In this document: positions 21,785-31,122 of the stretch, one piece after another | How the letters are laid out: each line of letters begins with the position of its first letter | How positions within the stretch are numbered: position 1 is the stretch's first letter | Assembly (NCBI GenBank): GCA_033439265.1 | Contig: JAVTVX010000010.1 | Location: 2,542,001 to 2,606,000 of the forward strand | Reading direction: 5' to 3' | DNA length: 64,000 nt | DNA from: Dillenia suffruticosa | Lineage: Eukaryota; Streptophyta; Magnoliopsida; Dilleniales; Dilleniaceae | The notes under the pieces: model-generated | Database searches by the model: none | What the model was told of the DNA's origin: nothing | What the model saw: the letters and a program-made list of their open reading frames with translations, nothing else | Translations under genes and position numbers: made by a program

Positions 21785-24059
21785 TAGAACTTTTGTAAAT
21801 TTGAAAAATTGCAGGGAAGGAAGATGATTAAAGAAGAAAAGAAAGTGACTGGGGTGTTGGAGGAAGTGATCGAAGAATTGGTTGAGAGATTGAAGCAACT
21901 GCAGAGGAAATCAATGGTAGATCGAGATTTAGAGGGTAGAAAATGTAGTAATTTTGATAAAGAAGCAACTCTGCTTCGTAGAAAACTAAAGAAGCTCAAG
22001 CTTGGATCTTCATCTTATCGTGCGAATGAGATTCGAAATCTAGCTGAATCAAGTCTGTCTATCAACACCGGTTTTTTCTCAGATGTACGAAACTTCTCTG
22101 TTTTTTTTTTTTTATTTAGTTTTTTGGCAAAACTTCCTAATTTCTTGTGGTAATTTCAGTTTTAATGTTCAGATTGCAAAATTATCACATATCTTGCTAA
22201 TTTTGATCACTCGTAATTTTAAGAGTTCAATTAATTTGATTAAACCAACCCATAATTACTTTAAATCAGTAAAGTATTTTTAAAACTGACTTTAGTTCAT
22301 CTTGAGGCACTGTATCACCTAATTTAGAATCTTTCCCGATATCTAGCTCAAAAAAAATCTCTTCTTTCAAAATTCTCGTAAGTTACAAACCCATTGAAAT
22401 ATATATTGTTGCATGTATTTATGCATGGATTTGATTTAAAGTGTTTGATAAAATGTTTTGATAATGGGTGGTATTGGGAAAATGTTGGGCAGGTGGAGGT
22501 ATTGAGAAAGAAAATGGAGGGATTGTCAAAGGGTATGTGGGAGAGAGTTGAAGAAGAATGTGGATCAATCAGTTCTTCTGCTTCCACTTCCAAGCGAATC
22601 AAATCTGCTGATTCTTCTTCCTCTTCCACACCGACTCGCCAACCATATCAGGCAAGTCTGCAACTCTTACTCTGTCCAAAAATTTCCATGTCCATTTTCC
22701 CAAAAAGAATTTGAATTCAAAAAGAGCCGTTGTGCTTCATGTCAGACACTAATTAAGCATTTTACTAATATGTATGTATATGTGCGCGCGCGCGTGTGCA
22801 ATAAATAGTAGGGTTTAGTGCATGGGTAGATATGAAAAAGGTACAAAGTTTGGTTGCGTTTTATCTGTAGTTAACTAGGGTTTAGGCAGGGAATCCATCT
22901 TGGGAATCAGGAAAGTCCCAACATGTGCTTTTGTTATTATTCTATTACACCAGTTGGTGATTATTTTATGGGGGCGATGAGTTTAGAATTGAATAAAAAT
23001 TGGGTGATTGTTTATCTGGTCTATATTCTAGGAATAATTCCAGTCATCTACTAGTAGTTTATGGATTTAGATATTTCAAAATGGAAGGAATGACATTTCT
23101 TTCGTGTCTTTTGTCAGTCTCATACATGATAACAGCAATGCTATTTGCATAAGTGGTGTGAACTGATTGACTGAATCATTGTATAACAACGTATAAGGGT
23201 CATGTTTGACCATGATTAATAAGTTTTTTTCGGCATTATACTATTACTTGGGAATTTTGCAGGTTGTCTTTGTAGTTCTTTTAAACCTTAAGAACTGCGA
23301 GTCGAATATGCACCCCTGAAATGAAGCTTACTGAGAGAGAGAGAGAGAGAGAGACAGAGAGAGAGGTCATGAAGTCTTTTTAAAGCCTTTTCCATTTCTC
23401 GCAGGAAGTGTCCCGTGAACAAAAGGTCTGCTCAGGACATTGCAAGGTTATAGTGCAGAGAATAGTGGAGCAAGTGCGAGCCGAGAAAGAGCAGTGGTCT
23501 CAGATGCAAGCTATGCTTGGACTGGTCAGGCAAGAGATGGAAGGGTTGCAGGCTTCTCGAGATTTCTGGGAAACTCGTGCTCTTGACTCCGATTTTCAAG
23601 TTCAATCCCTTCACTGCAGTGTAAGCTCTTTCACATTATGTTGCCGTCTTTTAAGTGTAACTAATTTCAAAATTGAAAGGAGTGATGATTGCTATTATTT
23701 TTCAGGCACAAGAGTGGAGGCAAAAATCTCTCTCCCTTGAAACAAAGACAAATGAACTACAAAATAAGATATCAAGTCTTGAGCAAGAGCTTGAAAAGTT
23801 AAGAAGAGATAATGCCCATTCCCTGGTTCTTCAAGACCAACAACATGAGAAGGAAAAGCGAGTAGTGATATGCCGTTTGAAGGAGAACCATAGGATCAAC
23901 GGTACTACTGCCGGGCAAAAGGAAAGGTTCGGTGATGGAAGAAGAAACTGCTCAGGTAACACTGGAGGAGTTGCAGCTCTAAAGAGGTCACCCTTTCGAG
24001 ATGTTGGCAATTTATCACCCTTGCTGAGGCAAAAAAGCAAACTTCTTTTCCCTCTCTAG
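21306..24059 (+). CDS. Coiled-coil protein of unknown function (5 exons, 476 residues)
   Basis: Exons: 21306-21737, 21815-22084, 22493-22651, 23405-23620 and 23706-24059. They hold 144, 90, 53, 72 and 118 codons, the last including the stop, and every junction is in phase 0. The ATG at 21306 is the first Met of the frame; the preceding GA run would encode only an RERERE artefact. The N-terminus is basic (MTTVRRTKWRP), followed by an acidic EEEGEE patch at about 93-98. Long heptad-like helices rich in E, K, L and Q follow (about 100-235, 290-350 and 365-430). A serine-rich hinge (SSSASTSKR) lies in exon 3. The C-terminus carries KRSPFRDVGNLSPLLRQKSK, which looks like a short linear motif. No enzyme motif or membrane segment is visible. 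It resembles plant proteins annotated only as coiled-coil or filament-like; I do not assign a symbol. Intron 3 begins with GC instead of GT. Confidence 0.85.
21743..21779. repeat. (CT)n microsatellite inside a 77-bp intron
   Basis: The run begins 5 bases after the exon-1 donor (GTTAGT) of the coiled-coil gene and fills about half of the 77-bp intron 21738-21814. It may serve as, or disturb, the pyrimidine signal for splicing. Confidence 0.9.
22652..23404 (+). other. Apparent GC-AG intron of the coiled-coil gene
   Basis: The donor is CAG|GCAAGT, which is the usual strong context for the rare GC donor class, and the acceptor is CTCGCAG|GAAGTG. Using it joins exon 3 (ending RQPYQ) to exon 4 (starting EVSREQK) in phase 0, like all other introns of this gene. 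Reading through would soon leave the coiled-coil frame. The intron contains a (GCGC) run near 22784 and a (GA)n run near 23333-23364. Confidence 0.7.
23333..23364. repeat. (GA)n microsatellite
   Basis: An interrupted GA run in intron 3 of the coiled-coil gene, about 40 bases before the acceptor. Confidence 0.85.
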
Positions 24060-24077
24060 TCTGCTAAGTCTTCATAT

Positions 24078-24079
<2 letters not shown>

Positions 24080-24112
<33 letters not shown>
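24080..24112. repeat. (GA)n microsatellite
   Basis: It lies about 20 bases after the stop codon of the coiled-coil gene, hence in its presumed 3' untranslated region. Confidence 0.9.
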
Positions 24113-24117
<5 letters not shown>

Positions 24118-24589
24118 AGTGGGTTGTCCAGAAAGCGGCATGATATTATAACCAGAATTGGGACCTTTATCATATGTAACGATTTCAAGTGATCTGAATA
24201 AGCCTTTAAACTAAAATTGTTGGTGCCAATGGATGATTACTATTACTATGGCTTGTATGCCTTCACTCCGATACTGTCAATCGTTAAAAGTTTGCTCTTT
24301 CACTGCATTCCCTTAAGCTCTACAATGGGTTGACGGAGGGAGCCCAAAGTCCATAACTCTTTGGGCCTATGATGACAATTAAAGCATGAATCCTGCTTTG
24401 GTTTGTGGGCCTCATTAGGCCCTCAGTACATGGGTCCCCGTGAACCTATAATCATAACATGGCACTCGCAAACAGAGCTTGGGCCCCCGGGCAAACAATT
24501 AGATAAAAAGCAAATTACACGGGCTCCCAATTGAGGGGCAACAGGAGGACGGCAGCTCCTGCCATCAGCAAAGCCCGCAACGGGACCGA

Positions 24590-24730
24590 TATTTGTTGGC
24601 GTAAGTAAGAAGAAAATAATATTGAAAAATCTCCTCTCAAATAAGATCTGATAGTCAGATCGATTCTGAATTAGTCAGAACGAAATCCTGAATACTAAAA
24701 AGTCTAAGTACCATAAAAAAAAAGAAAGCC
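24590..24730 (+). mobile_element. Degenerate SINE-like copy
   Basis: The blocks GAATTAGTCAGAACGAAATC and AAAGTCTAAGTACC, with an A-rich end at about 24715-24724, align with the 3' half of the SINE at 19043-19236. The 5' part is too degraded to delimit. Confidence 0.4.
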
Positions 24731-26291
24731 CGCAACAAGAAACCGTCACGTGTTTGGTTGAAGAAAATAAAAATTAATTTATATAAATTATTTAGATTTA
24801 TAAAATAAAAATTGGGATTTAAGAACGTTTGTGAAATTCAAATAAAAACATGAATTTTGCAAAACCCAAGTAAAAGCCATAATAAGTTCTTTGATTTTGA
24901 TTGCAATTTGGATTCTCAGCTGGAGCATGGTTGCGGGAGTCCCTTCCTTTTTTTATTTTTTAAAAAATTATTTTACAAATTTTAAAAATTAATTACTCTA
25001 AACGGTATGCACCCCTAAAATTTAAAAAAGAAAAAAAGATTATTCTTTACAAATTTTTAAATGTTATTTTTTTTTAATTTTTTTATTTATAAAATAATTA
25101 AAAACAAACCCAACACTTCCGAAATCTTTCTTCTTTACCCATGTTTTTTTATCCCCTACTCTCTCTTTCTCTCTCATCCACCTATCCCCCCCCCCCCCAA
25201 CGCTCTCTTACTTATTTCTTTTTGTATTTTAAATTAATATGTCAAAATTTCCTTTTTAATTGATATTTCTTCAATTTTTCTTTTTTACTATAAAAATTAG
25301 TTTCGATTTTTTTCTTTAATTAATAGATTAATTCATTAATTGTTAGAATAATAGGACCAGTTTTTGACTATAAATGCCTAATGGACAAATATTTCTATTC
25401 CCAAATGAGTTTTTTTTTTTTAATAAATCTAATAGAGATATAATATTTAGTTTATGAATTCAGGATCTTTATACTTATTTATTTTAGTATATATTTATGG
25501 TGTATTTGAATTGCAAGCACAAATTTATTAAAATCTAGTGATGATAAATGCTTATTATTCTAATTTTTTTTATCTATTCACCTGACGCTTCATTTTTTTT
25601 ATATTTACTTTTCATGGGTCTTGTGCTTATAAAGAAATGCATCATTGTGTAAAAGTAGATTTTTTAAGTGCAGTCATCACAAAAGCTACGTTGCAACATC
25701 TTTCCCCTTTTATGCAAAAATATATTTTTTTTGACAAATTGATTCGGACATAATTTAAAAAAGAAATTCTTTTAATATAATTTTTAATTTAAAATTTAAT
25801 AAAAAAGTTTAACATTATTAGATTGATTTCGTTTGTTGCAACATCTCTCGTCGTAGCACATCAAAATTGATTGACATGAGGCGTCGGTGGAGGGGACAAC
25901 AGGCACCAACGTAGTAAACATCTAGTCTCAAGGTAAATATTGATATTGTCAAGAGTCTAAATGGGAAAAGGAGTAGAACCCATTTTAAATATTACCCGCC
26001 TAATCTATCAATATTTATTGTTTAAAAAGAAAATCATGGATTCGAATGGATAGTTTTGGGTATTTTAAAATAAAGAATTAAAACTATGTAAATGGGATTT
26101 AGCCTTGTGTGGGCAATGGGATGGTGGTGAAGAAGAATGTATCCAATTCAAAACAAAAACAATAAATGAATGGAAAGGAAAGCGCCACCAAACCCAACGA
26201 TACAACAGCCGGGTCCCAGTATAACAACACCAAAGCCGAATTTGACCCACTCGACGTAACTCCCCAGTTGGAGGCTACGGCTACAGCCCCG

Positions 26292-26293
<2 letters not shown>

Positions 26294-26329
<36 letters not shown>
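26294..26329. repeat. (GA)n microsatellite
   Basis: About 18 GA units in intergenic DNA. Confidence 0.9.
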
Positions 26330-26332
<3 letters not shown>

Positions 26333-26954
26333 TATTTTGTGAGATGACGGAAGTAACGACGTCAAAAAGCAGTGTCAAAAGAGTCAAACCCTCTCCCTTA
26401 CCACTTGCCTGCCCCACCCTATCTCTCTCTCTCTCTCTCCCCCACCACGGTGCGCACTGCGCACCCCATTTCTCCTCCTGGACGGACCCGCTGTATGTGT
26501 GTGGGGCGCAAGTTGCGTCCTCTAGCATCCTTCCGCCTTCCGCCTTCCGCCTTCCCTTTCTCCCTCTACCCGACAAGACCCACTCTCGTTTCCCAGTTTG
26601 GAACCCACTCTCTCACTCGCATTAAATCAAGATTTTCTAGATAGGCCATTTAGATAATCGTTTTAATTTAAATTTAAGCTCTAAAAAAATCTTCCATTGG
26701 TTTTGGCGAGTGAGTTCGAAGCATAGGTGGCCGAAGAATTGTCATGTTTATTCAATTGCTATACGGTTTACTCGTTTACAAGAAATTTAAGAGTTCAAAA
26801 TAAAAATTTTTTCTCTATTTTTTTTTATTTTTAAAAGTAAGTAACTGATAATAAGAGTTGGGTTAAATTATATATCTAGTCCTTAAACTATCTCCATATT
26901 TTAGTTTGATTCCTAATGTCTAAATTACATTAATCTTTGACAGTGAAGTAATCG

Positions 26955-27134
26955 GGCCGGGCCGGGCCGGTTCAAGGACGGTTCGAGGAATCGCGTGCCG
27001 GGCCGGCAGCGGTTCCTAGGCCAGACCGGGCGGTGCCGGGCCGGTTCCCAAGTTTTTTCTTGTGGAACCGGCCCGGCCCGCTGAACCGGAACCGGCGGTT
27101 CAGGGCCGGGCCGGTTCAGGGCCGGGCCCGGTTC

Positions 27135-27140
<6 letters not shown>
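26955..27140. repeat. Left subterminal GGGCCGGTTC array of the hAT element
   Basis: Multiple overlapping units of GGGCCGG and CCGGTTC in both orientations, with strong hairpin potential. In hAT elements such subterminal repeats are the usual transposase-binding sites; that role is inferred here. Confidence 0.8.
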
Positions 27141-27171
<31 letters not shown>

Positions 27172-27488
27172 CTATTGCGTTTTTCTAAATTTTTTTTCTA
27201 ACTATATTTTTTAATTCCATTTTAATTTTATAACTCCATTTTTTTTTACTTTGTTTTTTTTTAATTAACTTTTGATAATTCACTTGTAATTAAAAATTAG
27301 AGACACAAGATTTTTAGAGTGGTTCCACCGAATTCGGTGTACGTCCACTACCAAGCTCATCACTTGGATTTTTAAATCCACTATTTTTTTTTACATTATT
27401 TTGATAATTACATCACTTTGATTTTTTTTTCTATTTAAAATGACTTGTAAACAAAAGGAAAATATTAATATTATTATTATTATTATTA

Positions 27489-29503
27489 TTCTTCTTCTTC
27501 TTCAACTTCTTGTTCATCATCTTCCGAGATTTTGATAATTCCTTGCATTCTTTTTTCTGCATCCTTCCAATCTTTAATGCATATTAAAGTTTATAAAGTG
27601 TCGTCCGCTAAATTTGTACGTTTTTCGGTTAACACTCGACCACCTGCACTAAAAGCACTTTCGGATGGTACTGTAGATACCGAAGGGGTTAGTACATCTT
27701 TAGCCACTTGGGCCAAAATTGGATAATACGATGCATTATTTTTCCACCAACATAATATATCATATAAATCTACATCATCAAAACCTTCTAATCTAGGTGT
27801 TTGTTTATATAAAAGTAATTCATTAAATGATGATAAAGAAGTTCTTTGTTTTTTTCCTAACATGTGTAAGGGATTAAATGAAAATGAAGATAATTGAATA
27901 CTATTACTACTACTACTAGCTATATTATTAGTATTTAAATTATTAATTTCCTTTTCATATAATTCAAATATTGATTGTAAAGTATGAGATGTTTGTTGTT
28001 TTAAAAAATGTGGGTTAATAGACATTTCAGATGGAAAAGCTTGTGCAAAACAATCTATTAACATTTCAGCACCTTCAACCTTAACACGTGGATTTAATGC
28101 ACTTGCAACTAAATATAAAATTGGAATTTCTTCATAATATTTTAAAAATTTTGTTTTCATTGAAAAAACAATTTCACCAAATCTTTCTTCATTTTCAAAT
28201 TCATTAAATACATAAATAATTTTACAAAGATTTGGTAGCATTAAATGAGTAGTTAGATAATAATATCCAGAAAATAATTTTGTACATAAATAAAAAATTT
28301 TCAATAATTTTGTAAGTGTAGACGCAAATTCAAAAGCGGTATTATCAATAAAACCATATTCGTAATTTGAATTTGCAAATTCAATTAAAATATTTTGAAA
28401 AGGAAGAACACCTTGTAACATGTCATATGTTGAATTCCACCTAATGTCACATTCCATTTTAAATTTTTTATATTTTTTGTTATGTAAAATACATAATTGT
28501 CTCATTTCTTGAGTTTTTACAGCAGAATTTCTTATTTGATAAATTAAATCGCGAATAGGTTGTAAAAATAGTTCTCCCATTGCTAAACCATCCTTAACAC
28601 ATAAATTAATTATATGACATGCACATCTAACATGAAAAAAAGCTCCATTTAAAATTGTTTTTAAAGAATTTTTTAAACTATTAACCGCAGTAGTATTAGC
28701 CGAAACATTATCAAAGGAAATAGAAAAAATTCTATCACTTATTCCATAATCATAAACAACATTTGAAATTATTCTAGCTATATGTGCACCAGAATGTGGA
28801 AATTCCCAACGTTGAAAAGTTAAAATTCTTTTTTGTAAAGACCATGAATTATTTATCCAATGACATGTTACTACAATATAATATTCTTTTTTATGCTCAC
28901 TTTTCCAACTATCCGAAATTAATGAAAATTTACATTGACTAGTCATAAATTCTGTAAGTATACCATTTTTTAATTCCTGATATCTATCTAATGATCTCCT
29001 CATACCGGATTTTTTACTACTTTTTTTATAACCGGGTTGTAAATATTTTTGGACATATTCTTCAAATACAGGACATGCAATTATACTAAGTGGTAATTCT
29101 TTTCTTGCTAGTCATTCTATTTATCCAATTTTTTTTTATCCGAATTATATTTAAATGTACCAGTTATATTACCTCCCCCCGTAGAAATTTGTGTTTGTTT
29201 TGTTTGTGGTAATTTATCTGAATGATTATTAATTAAGTGTCTCTTAAGTGTGCCTACCCCCCAACCTTTTAAAAATTTATATTTTTGATGACAAATTTTA
29301 CAAATTGCTTTTTGTTCATCATTTTTTCTTTCAAAAAATGTCCATATATTAAAATTATTTTTTTTAGTTTGTGTTGTGTTAGATTCAGTGTTATTAGTTT
29401 CGGTTTCTTTCAAAAAAGTTTCAATATCTATATGATCGGGAATTTCAAAAAATGGAGGAAGAGGAGATTATTGAGAAGATTGTGAAGAGTGTGTTCCGGC
29501 CAT
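27489..29503 (-). pseudogene. hAT transposase with BED zinc finger (broken)
   Basis: The natural start appears to be the ATG at 29503 (MAGTHSS...). A BED-type zinc finger follows (CKICHQKY ... LKRHLINNH, about 29230-29320). The catalytic and DUF4413-like part is in a second frame below 29108, and the hAT dimerisation region near 27600-27760 contains DILCWWKNN, PSESAFSAGGRVL and RTNLADD. Breaks seen: TAA at 29470-29468 (codon 12), two in-frame TAG codons at 29119-29117 and 29110-29108, a frameshift right after them, and TAA at 27593-27591 shortly before the natural stop at 27491-27489. Related proteins have tryptophan at the TAG positions as I remember the family. A long uninterrupted frame (27591-29003) remains, so decay is recent or limited. 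Confidence 0.85.
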
Positions 29504-29715
29504 TTTATAAAAAAAATTAAGATTAAAATTTTTAAAATAATATATACGATAAAATTTTTTAAAGAAAATTTAAAATTAAATTTTTTAAAAAGATAATACA
29601 AATGTAATGCAAATGCAAAAAAATAAATATGCAAAAAATTTAAATATACCGATTTGACGAATACCGCAGTTGTTTTTCGTAAAATCTTGAATGAGCTCCC
29701 AATCTTGAAATCTTC

Positions 29716-30070
29716 TCAAATCTTGATTAATGTAGATAATGGGGTATAAGGTGATGAAATGGTGTAAATTTTGATGGAAATGGTGTAGAATTTAATGGAA
29801 ATGGTATAAAAAATGGTGTAGGTAATGTGGTATAAGAGAATAGAAATGATGTAGAAATTGGTGAAAATGTAAATAATTGTGGAAATGTAAATAATTGTGG
29901 AAATGTAGATAATGGAGAAAATGAAAATGGTGTATAAGGTGATGAAATGGTGTAAAAATTGATGGAAATGGTGTAGATAATAGTGTAGAAAATGATGGAA
30001 ATGATATAAAAAATGGTAATACAAAGGAAATAATAATGAGAGAATGTAGTAATATTGAGAGAATGTAGAT
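29716..30070. repeat. Degenerate GGAAATGGTGTA minisatellite in the transposase leader
   Basis: Irregular repeats of GGAAATGGTGTA, GGAAATGTAAATAATTGT and GGTGATGAAATGGTGTA lie between the transposase start and the right subterminal array. They make long but meaningless minus-strand frames rich in I, Y, F, S and T. Confidence 0.7.
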
Positions 30071-30247
30071 GTGAGAGAGAGAGAGATTTTGTTGTGGAGA
30101 TTTTGGAAATGGGGTATAAGGTATTTATAGGAAAATATTTTGACCCTATGCACCAAAATAACCTCAAAAGTAACCGTTTTATAGTTGTTGGGAGGGGTAA
30201 AATTGGAAAAAATTTCAAAATTCAAAAAAAATGGGAAAAATTTGAAC

Positions 30248-30540
30248 CGGAACAGGCCGGGCCGGGCCGGTTCCGTGCCGGGCCGGGCCGGTTCCGGGCT
30301 GAACCGGCGGTTCCAGCCGGTTCAGGTCCGGTTCCGTGCCGGTTCCTGGCCCGGGCCGGTTCCGGTTCTGGGCCGGTTCCGGGCCGGTTCCCGGTTCAAT
30401 TTTTTTTTAACCTGCCCGGCCCGTTACAGGAAACTGTTCGGGCCGGGCCGGTTTACTGTAGCATTGGGCCGGTTCCTGTTCCTGGCTTGACCCGGGCCAG
30501 CCGGGCCGGTTTTCGGGCCCAAACCGGCCCGGTTTCCACT
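30248..30540. repeat. Right subterminal GGGCCGGTTC array of the hAT element
   Basis: Counterpart of the left array, with the same GGGCCGG/CCGGTTC units in inverted arrangement. It ends directly at the right terminus of the element. Confidence 0.8.
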
Positions 30541-30551
30541 CTAATTTTTGA

Positions 30552-31122
30552 ATTTGAAAAATTAACGTTGAATTAAATACTATTTATTAATATAGATTTT
30601 TTTGGGTGTCGGATTTAAAATTGAGACTGTCGTGCGTCATTAAAAGCGCGTGACAGTGGGAGTATAACCTGCCGTTGACTGTTGCCTTCACTTTTCGAGA
30701 CGCCATAAACTCACCCGCCCGTAACTCACCTCCTCGAATCCCACGCTACAATTGGACGAAAATCACATCCTTCCAGTCCAATCCGGTAGGGTAGCCTGCT
30801 CGCATTCTGCACCCGGTGACTCGGTCGCATTCGTCAAAATCAGTTCGCACGACAAAAGCAAACCCTCGCATCGAGGCTCCATTTTTTCCCCTCTTTCTGC
30901 TTGTGGAGCGGAGAGCTACTCTCGCGAGTATACTCGCTCCCTGCTCGACCACTGCTAAGATCACACAATACGACGTCGTCGGCGACTTCTCTTCCCGTAT
31001 GTAATTTATTTTAACCTGTAGAGATCAGAAAGTAGGGTTCTTGTAGTTAGGGTTTTGTTGCTGCTGCTGCTGTTGTTCTTGTTCAATTTGATGTTGTTGT
31101 TGTTGTAAAGCTGATCTGAGTT
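30552..31122 (+). promoter_or_regulatory. Promoter and leader of the OBERON4-like gene
   Basis: The hAT element ends about 580 bases before the start codon, so only this short stretch separates them. The last 100 bases are rich in GTTGTTGCTGCTGCTG-like repeats, a plausible untranslated leader. No TATA box or start site can be assigned with confidence. Confidence 0.4.

Larger units (their letters stand above)
24113..26940. other. Intergenic DNA, mostly AT-rich
   Basis: No gene is recognisable. It holds a weak SINE-like copy (about 24590-24730), a poly-C tract (about 25184-25198), a (GA)n run (26294-26329) and a more GC-rich island with a CCTTCCG triplication (about 26526-26556). Open frames at 26065-26644 read mostly through simple repeats and are not accepted as genes. 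Confidence 0.55.
26941..30541 (-). mobile_element. hAT transposon, RICESLEEPER type, nearly full length but inactive
   Basis: The element runs from CAGTGAAG at the left to ...CCACTC at the right; reversed, the right end reads GAGTGGAAACCGGG, similar to the left end. The 10-base flanks TAATCTTTGA (26931-26940) and TAATTTTTGA (30542-30551) differ by one base and are the likely remains of the 8-base hAT target duplication; the exact register is uncertain by 2 bases. Both ends carry GC-rich subterminal arrays of GGGCCGG/CCGGTTC units, a long T run lies at about 27139-27170, and a minus-strand transposase gene occupies the centre. The GC content of the ends contrasts sharply with the AT-rich interior. 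Confidence 0.85.

Noticed and set aside
24010-24059. Possible frameshift near the end of the coiled-coil gene, since another frame reads MEEETAQVTLEELQL and stops
   Set aside because: The main frame continues to KRSPFRDVGN...FPL with a natural stop and looks like the genuine C-terminus.
26065-26644. A cluster of frames on both strands in a GC-richer island, suggesting a gene
   Set aside because: No consistent splice structure or recognisable protein; much is simple repeat.
29716-30225. Minus-strand frames of 163-169 codons rich in I, Y, F, S and T
   Set aside because: They come from the degenerate GGAAATGGTGTA repeat in the hAT leader, in two frames at once.
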